A stretch of DNA of 64,000 nucleotides, from the NCBI RefSeq assembly GCF_900167575.1, contig NZ_FUZP01000001.1:1922001-1986000 (forward strand). Reading direction: 5' to 3'. The notes under the pieces were generated by a model. It was not told the origin of the DNA and ran no database searches. It was given only the letters and a program-made list of their open reading frames with translations. Source of the stretch: Okibacterium fritillariae. Its GTDB lineage: Bacteria > Actinomycetota > Actinomycetes > Actinomycetales > Microbacteriaceae. A program made the position numbers and the translations under genes. How positions within the stretch are numbered: the first letter of the stretch is position 1; each line of letters opens with the position of its first letter. Of this stretch, positions 34,890 to 44,200 are shown piece after piece.

Positions 34890-37400
34890 TCAGCGAACGG
34901 TGGTCTCCAGCGGGCCGCGTCCCCGGTGACGGCGAAGCGCAAGTAATGCGCCTGCCGCGAGAGCAAGCAGAGCGAAGGCGGCGATCTGACCGAGCTGGGT
35001 GCCCGAGAGGGCGAGGGCGCTCGCCGTCGAACCGGCGGAGGAGCCCGCAACGCCGCTACCCCCGGTGCCGCCGCCCGTGTTCGGTCCGCCCGGCACGGCC
35101 GGATTCGCTGGCGAGGTGGGGGTGGTCGGAGTACTCGGCTCGCCCGGGGCCCCGGACACGGCGAAGGCCACGGTCGACAGGAAGACGTCTCCCCCGCCCG
35201 CGTTGGTCACGCCCTCGACAGCGCCATAGGTGAGGCCCTGAATCTGAACCGAGTCGGCACCGGCCGCCGCCGCGAAGAGGTTCGCCTCGTCGTACTCGTC
35301 GGCGCCGTCGCGCGCCACGCTGCCGAACTGCGTCGAGGTTCGGATGCTTCCGTCCGCCGCGAGGTCGAGCGCGAACACATCGACGCTCCCCGCGGATGCC
35401 TGGAACCGGCCGTCGGTGTGGCCCACGAGCAGCGTCGCGTCGCCCGCGCCCGCCACGAGCGCCGCCGCACGGTCGTCACCGGGAGTGCCGTATTGCCGCA
35501 GGCCCGAGACCGTTCCCGCGCCGTCGACCTCGGCGACGAAGGCGTCGTTGCCACCCGCCGACGGTGTCGTCGCCAGCGCTCCGCCCGTGAAGCCGGCGGC
35601 CTGCCAGCCGTCGCCCCGCGCGAGCAGGGCGCTGACCTGATCGGACGAGTCGGTGCCGATCTGCGCGACGAAGCTCGGCCCGGCGGTCAGATCGTCGCTG
35701 AAACCGGCGACCCACCCATCCGTTCCGCCATGGGCGGTTGCGCCGGGCATGGCGCCTGTCGTAACACCGCCGAGAGCCAGACGGCCGTCGCCCGCGCGCG
35801 CGATCGTGAGGGACTTGTCCTCGCCCGCGCCGCCGAATTGATGCGTGCCCGCCACGGCGCCATCGCGGCCCACGTGCACGACCAGGGCATCCTTGTCGCC
35901 GGCCGATGTGGCACCGCCGACGCGGCCCGAGGTGTAGCCCGCGAGGAACGCGCCGCCCGCACCGTCTGAAGCGATCGAATAGGCCCGGTCGGCGGCTGCC
36001 GGGTCACCCGCCGTGGTCGTCCACAGCACGGTGCCGTCGGCTGACACGGCGGCCGCGAGCACGTCGTCGTTCTGGGCACCGGCGTGATCGACGCGCTGAT
36101 AGCCGCCCACGATCACCGAGCCATCCTCACCTTCCACGAGGCCGTAGGCGCGTTCGTTGAGCGGTGACGCAATGGCCGTCGTCCACTGCACGGCGCCCGA
36201 AGTCGACCGCTTCTGCACGAGGATGTCGGTGCCGCCCGCCGAGCGGTGGCCCCAGGCATCCCCGGGGGCTGTGATTGCCTCGACGACGCTGCCGTCGGCC
36301 AGGGTGAGGATGCCGCTGGCGCGATCGTCGCCCGCCGAACCGGTTTGCGTTCCCGTGAACGGGGTGGGAGGGGTGGTCGACAGGCGGGGGCCGATATCGG
36401 TGAGGCCCTCGGCGAAACCGCGCGCCCAGACATCCCAATCGTGGCCGCCGTCGTAGGTGCGCATCTCGGCCGTGATGCCGGGGACGCGTTTGGCGCGGTT
36501 GTAGAGCGTTGCGGCCTCGTAGTCGAGGTCGTGGACGGCGTCTTCGGGCTTCGGGTTGGCGTATTCGTCGTCGCCGACCGCGATGAAGAGGTGCACGGGC
36601 AGCGCGGGGTCGAAGGCCTCGAGCGCGGCCGGGTAGGCGAGCTCCTGGTAGCGGGCCTCGTCGTAGAGGGCGTCGCCGCGGCCGTACGCTCCGAACTCGC
36701 GGGTGGAGGAATCGGCGGGGGTGCTCGGCACGTAGACGGCGGGTGACAGCACGAGCGCCGACGAGAACAGGTCTTGGTGCACGGTCGCGAAGCGCAGGGC
36801 CCCGGCGCCGCCCATCGAGTAGCCGCCCACGGCGCGGCCGGCTCGGTCGTCGACGGTGGGATAGGTGGCGTCGATGTGGTCGACGAGGTCGGAGGTGAAG
36901 GCGGTCTCGACGGCCTGGCCGGGCGATGTGCCGGCGGCCCCGCCCGTGTAGAGCGAATCGACGTAGTAGCTGCCGCGTCCCGACCAGGGCGCGTCGGGCA
37001 TGACGACGATGAGCGGCGGCACCTGGCCGTCGGCGATCATCGCGTCGAGTTTCGGGGCGACCTGCTGCCACGCGGCCTGGGTGTCGCCGCGGCCGTGCAG
37101 CAGGTAGAGCGTGGGGTAGCGCTCGGCGGCATCGGCGTCGAAACCGGCGGGCAGGTAGGTCGTGTAGTCGATGCCACCCGCGACGGCGTCGGTGTCGACG
37201 TGGCCGGGGACGAGCTGGCTGGCTGGCGCCGCGGCGGTTTTCGCCTGGCTGAGCGCCGGCACGCCGGGCGCAGCGGGCGCAGTGGGCGCAGCGGGCGCGG
37301 TCGCGCTCGTGACGGCCGTTGCCGATGATGTGCCGGCCAGGGCCAGCGCGCCGGCCAGGGCGAGACTTGCGGCAAGGGTGACGGATGACTTCCACGACAT
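34890..37400 (-). CDS. Secreted esterase with propeller-like repeats and C-terminal membrane anchor
   Basis: 836 residues. After a Sec signal peptide (residues 1-30) comes an esterase-D/feruloyl-esterase type alpha/beta hydrolase (about 65-330) with LLHGRGDTQAAWQQ, the nucleophile elbow GYSMGG (Ser near 193) and the catalytic His in DGGHDWDVW. The next 400 residues are repeated blocks of about 57 residues (GxGDDRAxGLxxAxDGxxxxxG, then T), like SBBP/beta-propeller repeats. A Pro/Gly-rich linker leads to a transmembrane helix and RRHRGRG, without an LPXTG motif. It begins 52 nt after the CitE-like gene on the same strand with AGGAGC before the ATG, so it is the last gene of the sugar operon. 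Confidence 0.85.
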   Translation of the reverse strand: MSWKSSVTLAASLALAGALALAGTSSATAVTSATAPAAPTAPAAPGVPALSQAKTAAAPASQLVPGHVDTDAVAGGIDYTTYLPAGFDADAAERYPTLYLLHGRGDTQAAWQQVAPKLDAMIADGQVPPLIVVMPDAPWSGRGSYYVDSLYTGGAAGTSPGQAVETAFTSDLVDHIDATYPTVDDRAGRAVGGYSMGGAGALRFATVHQDLFSSALVLSPAVYVPSTPADSSTREFGAYGRGDALYDEARYQELAYPAALEAFDPALPVHLFIAVGDDEYANPKPEDAVHDLDYEAATLYNRAKRVPGITAEMRTYDGGHDWDVWARGFAEGLTDIGPRLSTTPPTPFTGTQTGSAGDDRASGILTLADGSVVEAITAPGDAWGHRSAGGTDILVQKRSTSGAVQWTTAIASPLNERAYGLVEGEDGSVIVGGYQRVDHAGAQNDDVLAAAVSADGTVLWTTTAGDPAAADRAYSIASDGAGGAFLAGYTSGRVGGATSAGDKDALVVHVGRDGAVAGTHQFGGAGEDKSLTIARAGDGRLALGGVTTGAMPGATAHGGTDGWVAGFSDDLTAGPSFVAQIGTDSSDQVSALLARGDGWQAAGFTGGALATTPSAGGNDAFVAEVDGAGTVSGLRQYGTPGDDRAAALVAGAGDATLLVGHTDGRFQASAGSVDVFALDLAADGSIRTSTQFGSVARDGADEYDEANLFAAAAGADSVQIQGLTYGAVEGVTNAGGGDVFLSTVAFAVSGAPGEPSTPTTPTSPANPAVPGGPNTGGGTGGSGVAGSSAGSTASALALSGTQLGQIAAFALLALAAGALLALRRHRGRGPLETTVR

Positions 37401-37451
37401 TGTGGCTCCTGAGGATTCGGTTGTGGGGTGAGGCGTTCTGGCGGTGCGGGA

Positions 37452-38345
37452 TCAGGTGACGGCGGCGGTGGCGTTCTTGCGCGCGACGATGCTGCGGGCC
37501 CGGCCGACCATGGCGGGGTCGACCATCTCGCCGCTCGCAAGCGTCGTCACTCCCCCGTCGCGCATGGCCTCGAGCACCTGTTCGGCCCAGACCACCTCGG
37601 CGGGCTCGGGGCGGAACGCGCTCGCGATAACGGCCAACTGACTCGGATGAATGGCCACGCGCCCGAGCCATCCCCGGGTCGCCCCATCGGCCGTGTCGGA
37701 GCGCAACCCCGCCTGGTCGCGGATATCGGGGTAGGCCGACATCATGGGCGCATCCAGACCGGCGGCGCGGGCAGCGAACAGCACACGCGTGCGGGCGTAG
37801 CCGATGACATCCGGATGCCTCGTGGCCAGGTCGCTCGCAAGATCCGACTCCCCCAGGGCCACACGGGTCACGGCGGGGTGCGAGGCGATCTCGAGGGCGC
37901 GTTCGACGCCCAGAGCCGTTTCGAGGATGGCCGTCACGGCGATGTGCGGGCTCAAGCCCGGGCTGACCTCATCCAGCACATGGATGACGCGGTCAACGTC
38001 CGCGGCCGCCTCCACCTTGGGCAGCCTGACCTCGACTGCCCGAGCGGCCCCATCGCCGTGCACGAAGGGGGCGATGGCGGCGAGGTCGTCGGCGAGGAAC
38101 GGACCGGCGTTGACGCGCACCTGGATGAGTGGCCCCTCGCTGGCGTCGACGGACTCACGTCGTGCGAGCAGAGTCGCCACGATCGCCTCCCGCGCCTCGG
38201 CCTTCTGCGCGTCTGGCACGGCGTCTTCGAGGTCGAGAATCACGAGATCGGCGCCCGACGTGAAGGCCCGCTCGAAGCGGTCGGAGCGGTGGCCGGGCAC
38301 ATACAGACCCGTGATCGGCGGGAAGTCCGACATGCGGTCGTTCAT
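37452..38345 (-). CDS. HpcH/HpaI-family CitE-like lyase
   Basis: 297-residue TIM-barrel enzyme of the CitE (citryl/malyl/citramalyl-CoA lyase) type. Recognisable: LYVPGHRSDRFERAFTSGADLVILDLEDAV (phosphate/CoA region and the Asp/Glu pair), RVNAG (active-site Arg), LPKVEAA, ILETALG (metal-binding Glu), LGESDLASDL and GRVAIHPSQL. These fit cleavage of a C-C bond in a beta-hydroxyacyl-CoA with Mg2+. Its ATG overlaps the CoA-transferase stop by 4 nt, so the two enzymes probably work in sequence: CoA activation, then lyase cleavage. Substrate unknown. Confidence 0.9.
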   Translation of the reverse strand: MNDRMSDFPPITGLYVPGHRSDRFERAFTSGADLVILDLEDAVPDAQKAEAREAIVATLLARRESVDASEGPLIQVRVNAGPFLADDLAAIAPFVHGDGAARAVEVRLPKVEAAADVDRVIHVLDEVSPGLSPHIAVTAILETALGVERALEIASHPAVTRVALGESDLASDLATRHPDVIGYARTRVLFAARAAGLDAPMMSAYPDIRDQAGLRSDTADGATRGWLGRVAIHPSQLAVIASAFRPEPAEVVWAEQVLEAMRDGGVTTLASGEMVDPAMVGRARSIVARKNATAAVT

Positions 38346-39550
38346 ACGATTCCCCGTTCCCGCAGGGCGGCCAGCTGCTCGGGCGTCACGCCCACCTCTT
38401 CGAGCACGGCCGCGGTGTCGGCGCCGTGCGCGCGTCCCGTGAAGCGGATCTCCCCGGGTGTCTCGGACAGCCGGAACAGCACGTTCTGCATCTTCACCGG
38501 CCCGAGGTCGTCATCGTCGACCGTGCGGATGGTGCCGATGGCCTCGTATTGCGGGTCGGACATCACCCCCGACACGTCGAGCACGCGCGCAACGGCCGCG
38601 TTGGCCTGCTCGAAACTCGTGACGACGTCATCGGTCGAGCGTTCGGCGATCCACGCCGAGACGGCCGCGTCGAGTTCGTCGGCGTGCTCGGCGCGGCTGT
38701 GCCCGGAGGCGAACCAGGGCTCGTCGACCACATCGGGGCGCCCGACGAGCGTCATCACGCGTTCGGCGATCGACTGCGAACTCGTCGACACGGCCACCCA
38801 CTCGCCGTCGGCCGTGCGATAGACGTTGCGCGGAGCATTGTTGACCGATCGGTTGCCCGTGCGCGGCTGAACGCGGCCGAGCTGGTCGTAGGCCGTGATC
38901 TGGCCGCCGAGCAACATGAGGATCGGTTCGATGATGGCCATGTCGATGGCCTGGCCGGCGCCCGTGGCCTCGGCCTGACGCAGGGCGACCATGATGGCGT
39001 AGGCCGTCGCGAGGGCCGCGATACCGTCGGCGAGACCGAACGGCGGCAATGTCGGCGGGCCGTCCGGCTCCCCCGTGAGTGCCGCGAAGCCGCTCATCGC
39101 CTCGGCGAGCGACCCGAACCCGGGGCGACCCGCATACGGACCGATCTGCCCGAACGCCGTCACGCGCGCGATGACGAGCCGCGGGTTGGCGGCCAGCAGC
39201 TGTTCGGGGCCGAGACCCCAGCGCTCGAGGGTTCCCGGCCGGAAGTTCTCGACCAGCACATCGGCGTCACGCACGAGCTGCAAGAGGATGTCGGCGCCCT
39301 CGGCCTGGCCCAGGTTGAGCGTGAGGGTGCGCTTGTTGCGCCCGAGAGTCTTCCACCACAGGTTGATGCCGTCGCGCGCGGGGCCGTGACCGCGGGCCGC
39401 GTCGGGTTTGGTCGGATGCTCGACCTTGATCACATCGGCCCCGAAATCGCCGAGGAAGGTCGCCGCGAGCGGACCCGCGAACAGCGTCGAGATGTCGAGC
39501 ACGCGCACATCGGCGAGGGGCAGCGGGCGCGACGATGAGGTCTGCGTCAT
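38342..39550 (-). CDS. CaiB/BaiF-family (class III) CoA-transferase
   Basis: 402-residue class III CoA-transferase. Typical stretches: VRVLDISTLFAGPLAATFLGDFGADVIKVEHP, LGRNKRTLTLNLGQAEGADIL, DVLVENFRPGTLERWGLG (with the Asn-Phe-Arg-Pro motif) and PFGLADGIAALATAYAIMVAL. The active-site Asp expected in this family is in GLADG. The ATG overlaps the preceding gene by 4 nt. Relatives move CoA between an acyl-CoA and a free acid such as mesaconate, itaconate or carnitine. With the CitE-like lyase this suggests breakdown of a C4-C5 hydroxy/dicarboxylic acid. Confidence 0.92.
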   Translation of the reverse strand: MTQTSSSRPLPLADVRVLDISTLFAGPLAATFLGDFGADVIKVEHPTKPDAARGHGPARDGINLWWKTLGRNKRTLTLNLGQAEGADILLQLVRDADVLVENFRPGTLERWGLGPEQLLAANPRLVIARVTAFGQIGPYAGRPGFGSLAEAMSGFAALTGEPDGPPTLPPFGLADGIAALATAYAIMVALRQAEATGAGQAIDMAIIEPILMLLGGQITAYDQLGRVQPRTGNRSVNNAPRNVYRTADGEWVAVSTSSQSIAERVMTLVGRPDVVDEPWFASGHSRAEHADELDAAVSAWIAERSTDDVVTSFEQANAAVARVLDVSGVMSDPQYEAIGTIRTVDDDDLGPVKMQNVLFRLSETPGEIRFTGRAHGADTAAVLEEVGVTPEQLAALRERGIV

Positions 39551-41736
39551 CGGGTTCCTCCCTCGTCGTCCGCGTCGGCGGTGTCCCACGCCAGGCGGAA
39601 TCCGATGTGGGGCGAGCGGTCGATTCCGAGTCCCGTCGCCAGGAACTTCAGGCTGAAGGCGGGCTCGCGCTCGCCGCCGTCGACATACCAATCCGAGCCC
39701 GGGGCCTCGTAATCCGAGCCACCCTTCAGCATGCTGAATCGCGTGATGCCGTCGGTGTGTTCGCTCTCCGTCCAGTTCCACACGAGCGGGCGGATGCGTT
39801 CGAAGCCGGGTTGTTCGGCCGCGACCTGCCACTCGAACTCGGTCGGCAGGCGCGCACCGGCCCAAGCGGCGTAGGCGCGGGCGTCGTCGAGCGAGACACC
39901 CGTCACCGCGACATCCGGATGACCGGAGCCCGACGCCGTGCCGATCAGGAATCGGTTCGACGAACCCGGTTGATAGCCCGTCTCGGCGACGAAACGCGTG
40001 AACTCGGCGACGGTCACCTCGCGGGCGGCCACCGAAGCGGAGCCGAGTGTGACCTCGATGATCTCGTCGCGGTCATCGTGCAGGCGGGGCGCGAGCGGCT
40101 TCCACTCTTCCACGTAGGGGGCGCCCTGATAGGTGCCCGTCTCGCGGCGGCGGTAGCGGAAGGGAAGCGCGTAATCGCCGGCGGCCACGGGAACCACGCC
40201 GACGTGTGAGCCCGCGCCCGTGAACCGGGATCGCTCGGGCAGCGTGCGCCGAGCGGTGCGCGCCGGGAATGCCGACCAATCAGCCATGCTGTCCCGCACT
40301 TCGGCGGACCGGGCACGATCGTCGGCCGCCTCGGCCAGCAGCGCGGAGAGTTCGGCCTGGCCGAGCTCAAACGACGTGGAAGCCGAAGCGGACGCGGACG
40401 CATCGACACGGTCGCCGGATGTCGGGGCCGCGGCATCCATCGTGACGAGCACGGCTGTCACGCCCCGCGCGGGCACCGACACCTGTGCGTCGTCAAGCTC
40501 GACCCCGGCGCACAGGTCGTAGGCGCGCGATCCGTCGGACGGGAGCCCACCCACCAGCGCCGCGACGGCCTCGCCCCGATAGTCGCTGTCGCCGCGGTTC
40601 ACGAGCATGAAGAGCGTCGTCGACCCGAGCCGGTAGGTGCTCGTGTACACACCCGCCGCGATGGCCGCTTCGGTGCCGCCCGCCAGCGGCTGCCAGTCAC
40701 CGTGGCTGAAGACATCGGTGAGCGCGCGCTGCACGCGCAGCATCGAGCGAAGGGTGGCCTTGTCGCGTTCGTTCCAACCCACCCAGACGCCGAAGACGGT
40801 GTCCCACACGAGCATGCCCGTGCCATTCATCCAGGCCGACTGCAGTTCGGCCGAGTGGTCGCGGTTCCAGCGCCTCGTCGAGTGCATCATGTGCCGCTGC
40901 TCGAACAGGTGCGCGCGCATCACGCCCGGGGCGTCGCTGTCGGCAAACCACTGAGCCCAGCTCAGCTGGTGGTCGGCAATGCGCTCATTGGGAACGCGCG
41001 ACTCCCCCTCCAGAACCTGAGGCGGTGTGGCGAATCGCAGGGCCGTGACGAGCGAATCGTCCGCCTGTTTCAGCGTGTCGAGGAAGACGCCGTCGACGCC
41101 GAGCTCGCCCACGAGGGCCGCCAACTCGGTCGGGTCGTCGCCGTCGGGCCGCCGCGTGCCGGTGTCCCACGGGTTGTAGTTGATGAAGACCCGGATGCCG
41201 CGCCGCTGGAACGCGCGCACGACATCGGCCATGCCCGGAACATCCCGGTAGAAGTCGAACTGGTTGCGCTCATCGATGCCGATGACGGGGTAGGCGTGCC
41301 ACAGCACGACGCCGTCGAAGCCGCCGTGGTCGGCCGTGCGCTCGAGAAACGCCTCGACGGTGAAGCGGGAGGTGGCGCGGTCGAAGAGGCGCTCGTCCCA
41401 CAGCCACACGAGCGCGACGCTGTAGCAGCTGCTCGTCCAACGCTGGTCGGGGCGGTCATACGCCTCACCCGTGTAAGCGAGGCGGGCCCGCGCGTCGTCG
41501 CGCCAGGCGGCCAGGGCCTCGCGCCAGGCGGGCCAGTCGGCGGGGTCGCTCGGCGCGCTGAAGATCTTGGCGATATCGCCCACGGCGGGGTCGAGCATCT
41601 CGCGACCGTCGCCCGGCAGCGGCAGCTCGGTGGGGCGGTCGATGGGGCGCGGCACGAGCGGGTTCAGGCCGTTGGTGTGCGCTTCGTCGGGGTCGTGCAC
41701 GGGCGCATCCGGCCGCACGGTCGTGTCAGAGTGCAT
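39547..41736 (-). CDS. Glycosidase-like barrel fused to FGE-sulfatase-fold domain
   Basis: 729 residues. The start MHSDTTVRPD has AGGAGA six bases upstream and overlaps the kinase gene by 11 nt. Residues about 60-400 look like a TIM-barrel glycosidase: GFDGVVLWHAYPVIGIDERNQ, GIRVFINYNPWDTG, LGVDGVFLDTLKQ (strand with Asp) and MNGTGMLVWDTVFG, but I cannot name the GH family. Residues about 420-480 form a beta domain. After an ASASAS stretch, residues about 550-729 are an SUMF1/FGE fold: REVTVAEFTRFVAETGYQPG, VTGVSLDDARAYAAWAGARLPTEFEWQ, VWNWTES and GFRLAW. The active-site cysteines of true formylglycine enzymes are absent (LKGGSDYEAP). Confidence 0.8.
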   Translation of the reverse strand: MHSDTTVRPDAPVHDPDEAHTNGLNPLVPRPIDRPTELPLPGDGREMLDPAVGDIAKIFSAPSDPADWPAWREALAAWRDDARARLAYTGEAYDRPDQRWTSSCYSVALVWLWDERLFDRATSRFTVEAFLERTADHGGFDGVVLWHAYPVIGIDERNQFDFYRDVPGMADVVRAFQRRGIRVFINYNPWDTGTRRPDGDDPTELAALVGELGVDGVFLDTLKQADDSLVTALRFATPPQVLEGESRVPNERIADHQLSWAQWFADSDAPGVMRAHLFEQRHMMHSTRRWNRDHSAELQSAWMNGTGMLVWDTVFGVWVGWNERDKATLRSMLRVQRALTDVFSHGDWQPLAGGTEAAIAAGVYTSTYRLGSTTLFMLVNRGDSDYRGEAVAALVGGLPSDGSRAYDLCAGVELDDAQVSVPARGVTAVLVTMDAAAPTSGDRVDASASASASTSFELGQAELSALLAEAADDRARSAEVRDSMADWSAFPARTARRTLPERSRFTGAGSHVGVVPVAAGDYALPFRYRRRETGTYQGAPYVEEWKPLAPRLHDDRDEIIEVTLGSASVAAREVTVAEFTRFVAETGYQPGSSNRFLIGTASGSGHPDVAVTGVSLDDARAYAAWAGARLPTEFEWQVAAEQPGFERIRPLVWNWTESEHTDGITRFSMLKGGSDYEAPGSDWYVDGGEREPAFSLKFLATGLGIDRSPHIGFRLAWDTADADDEGGTR

Positions 41737-42766
41737 CGTCGATCTCCTGGCGATTCGGGATGGAGGGCACGGCGCCCGAGCGCTGCACCGAGAGCGCGGC
41801 GGCGGCCGTGGCGAAGAGGGCGGCCCGTTCGAGGGCGTCGGCGTCGATGCGCGTCGAGCGCGCAGCTGCAGCGTCGTCGCCCAGCGCGCCATCGCCGGAT
41901 GCCGCAACGCCCGATGCCGCGGCATCGGTCGGCGATACGTCGGTGCCAGTTCGGGTCGCGTCGAGCGCGGCGACGAATGCTCCACAGAAGGTGTCGCCCG
42001 CGCCCGTCGTGTCGGTTGCCGTGACCCGGCGACCGGCGATGTGCCGAGTGTTTTCAGCGCCCCGCTGCGCCACGACGACGCCGGCAGCCCCGATCGTCAC
42101 GACGACGATGGGCACCAGTTCGGTGAGAGTCGAGGCGAGCTGGCGGTGGGCTTGCAGCGAGTCAGCGTCATCGGCAGCCGCCACGTCCATCCCCGCGAAC
42201 CGGGCCAGGTCGGCCGCCTCGTGTTCGTTGACGATCAGGATGTCGAGGGCCTCGAGCACGGCCGACGGCAGGTCGAGAATCGGCGCGGCGTTCAGGACGA
42301 CGGTGGTTCCGGCATCCCGAGCGATCTGGGCCGCCCGCTGCACGGTCTCGACCGGGGTCTCGAGCTGCATGAGCAACACGTCGGCGTCTCGGATGGCCTG
42401 TTCCTCACGTTCGTCGAGGTCGACGAGCAGCGCGTTGGCGCCCGAGTTCACGACGATGCTGTTCTCGGCACCGTCGTCCACGGTGATGAGCGCCGTGCCG
42501 GTCGGGGCGTCGACCGTGCGAATAAGGGTGTTCACACCATCCGCGTGCAGTTGGTCGGTGAGGGTCGAGGCGGCGGCGTCCGAACCGAGGGCGGCCACGA
42601 AGGTGACGGATGCTCCGGCTCGCGCGACGGCGATGACCTGGTTGTTGCCCTTGCCGCCGGGGTGTTCGGCGAAACCCGTGGCGAGCACGGTCTCTCCCGG
42701 GGCCGGGATCTTTTCGACGCGGTAGACGAGGTCGAGGTTGGCGCTTCCGAGAACGGTGACGGTCAT
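41726..42766 (-). CDS. PfkB-family sugar kinase (ribokinase-like)
   Basis: 346-residue ribokinase-type enzyme. N-terminal GSANLDLVYRVEKIPAPGETV, HPGGKGNNQVIAVARAG (PfkB signature 1) and C-terminal TDTTGAGDTFCGAFVAAL (signature 2, with the catalytic Asp in GAGD) are intact. NEHEAADLARFAGM is typical for ribokinase. A low-complexity Ala/Asp stretch after GAFVAALDATR adds about 30 residues compared with E. coli ribokinase. It starts 3 nt after the upstream glycohydrolase. It likely phosphorylates a pentose or other sugar released by the operon's hydrolases. Confidence 0.93.
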   Translation of the reverse strand: MTVTVLGSANLDLVYRVEKIPAPGETVLATGFAEHPGGKGNNQVIAVARAGASVTFVAALGSDAAASTLTDQLHADGVNTLIRTVDAPTGTALITVDDGAENSIVVNSGANALLVDLDEREEQAIRDADVLLMQLETPVETVQRAAQIARDAGTTVVLNAAPILDLPSAVLEALDILIVNEHEAADLARFAGMDVAAADDADSLQAHRQLASTLTELVPIVVVTIGAAGVVVAQRGAENTRHIAGRRVTATDTTGAGDTFCGAFVAALDATRTGTDVSPTDAAASGVAASGDGALGDDAAAARSTRIDADALERAALFATAAAALSVQRSGAVPSIPNRQEIDDAL

Positions 42767-42769
42767 GGG

Positions 42770-44200
42770 TCAAGCCTCCCGCACGAGCGCCAACGTGCGC
42801 GCGGCCAGGGCGTCGAAGGTCACGGCGTCGAAGCCCGGCACGCTCGTGGCGAGACGGTTGTGCAGCGGTTCGATCCAGGCGTCGGGCAAGTTCCGCGCTC
42901 CCGTGAGGGCGCCCGCGATCGACCCCGCCGTGGCGCCGACCGAATCGGTGTCCCAGCCGCCCGAGACGGCCGTCGTGATGGTGCGCGCGTAGTCGCCGTC
43001 GCCGCGCACGAGCGCGAATGCCAGCAGGGCCGAGTTGTTGACGGCGTGCACCCAGTGCAGGTCGCCGTAGTCGGCGTAGATGGCGTCGAGTGCGTCGTCG
43101 AGAGACAGGTCAGACGCGCCCAGCTCGACTCCTCGCCGAATGGCGGCCGCATAACGACTGTGGGCCGGCACGACGCCGAGGCCCGCGTCGATGACCTCCT
43201 GCACGCTCGACGCGACGAGCGCCGCCGAACAGCACGCCGCCGCGAACATCGCGCCGTAGACACCGTTGCGGGAGTGGCTGAGGCGCGCGTCGATGTAGGC
43301 GAGCCGCGCGGCTTCGCGGGCGTCACCGGGCGATACCCAGCCGTACACATCGGTGCGGATCTGCGCCCCGATCCAGTCCTGGAACGGGTTCGCCACGCGG
43401 CCGGCCTCGTCGGGCTCATAGCCGTCGAGCAGGTTGCGATAGACGATGCGCTCGGCCGTGAAGACGCGCCCGCCGGGCAGGTTGGCGAGCCACGACTGCG
43501 CCACATCGTCGGTCGTGAAGTCCCGGCCCAGGCGTTCGAGCAGGTCGAGCGCGATGAGCGGGAAGTTCAGGTCGTCGTCCTCGGGCATGCCGTCGATGTT
43601 CTCGACGAGGCTCGTGGGGCGGCTGCGGCGGTTCCAGGGGTAGCGGCGGGCGATCTCGTCGTCGAGGCCGCGTTCGGTGAAGTATCCCGCGATCGGCCAG
43701 TTGCCGGTCGATTCGGCGATGGCACGGATGCCCTCGCGCGGGATCTTCTCGACGGGTTTGCCCAGCAGGCATCCGGCGGCGCGACCGAGCCACGCGCCGT
43801 GCACGCGGTCGGTGAGGTCGGAGGAAGAGGAGGCCGAGGCCCCAACCGGGCCCGAAGCCGAAGCCGAAGCCGAAGCCGAAGCCGAAGCCGAAGCCGAAGC
43901 CGAAGCCGAAGCCGAAGCCGAAGCGATGATCTCCTCGAACCCGTCCGGCTCGTTCGCCGCGATCTCGGCCGACACCTCCCACGTGTCGATCTCGGCCAAC
44001 ATCTCGCGACCCAGCGCCCGCAGCTCGGCCAACGCACGCTCGGGCGTCGCCCCACTCACGGGCGCGACATCCGACCCGCCGGCCTCGAGCCAGCGCACGC
44101 GCGCCGCGGCCAGTGTCGCGGCATCTACACCGTCGATCTGGGCGGCCCGCAGCGCGTGCGGCACGAGGTCTTCGGGCTGGGTCCAGCTCAGGCGGATCAC
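42770..44200 (-). CDS. ADP-ribosylglycohydrolase-family protein with Ser-Ala repeat
   Basis: 476 residues from a GTG start overlapping the upstream stop by 4 nt. The first 90 residues are an unrelated helical N-extension. Then comes an Ala-Ser alternating linker (about residues 92-116), then the DraG/ARH catalytic domain: HGAWLGRAAGCLLGKPVEKI, metal-site EDDDLNFPLIALDLLE, GVYGAMFAAACCSAALV and SGGWDTDSVGATAGSIAGALTGA with the Asp pair for the second metal. The canonical TDDT is replaced by DDDLN. The family hydrolyses N- or O-glycosidic bonds of ADP-ribose or related ribosides. Substrate here unknown, but co-location with a sugar importer and kinase argues for catabolism, not regulation. Confidence 0.88.
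   Translation of the reverse strand: MIRLSWTQPEDLVPHALRAAQIDGVDAATLAAARVRWLEAGGSDVAPVSGATPERALAELRALGREMLAEIDTWEVSAEIAANEPDGFEEIIASASASASASASASASASASASASGPVGASASSSSDLTDRVHGAWLGRAAGCLLGKPVEKIPREGIRAIAESTGNWPIAGYFTERGLDDEIARRYPWNRRSRPTSLVENIDGMPEDDDLNFPLIALDLLERLGRDFTTDDVAQSWLANLPGGRVFTAERIVYRNLLDGYEPDEAGRVANPFQDWIGAQIRTDVYGWVSPGDAREAARLAYIDARLSHSRNGVYGAMFAAACCSAALVASSVQEVIDAGLGVVPAHSRYAAAIRRGVELGASDLSLDDALDAIYADYGDLHWVHAVNNSALLAFALVRGDGDYARTITTAVSGGWDTDSVGATAGSIAGALTGARNLPDAWIEPLHNRLATSVPGFDAVTFDALAARTLALVREA
43854..43925 (+). repeat. 6-bp microsatellite (GAAGCC) inside the second glycohydrolase gene
   Basis: Eleven perfect GAAGCC units plus one GAAGCG. On the minus strand the coding frame reads alternating Ser and Ala as a linker between the N-extension and the catalytic domain. 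Perfect repetition suggests replication slippage and possible length variation between strains. Confidence 0.95.
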
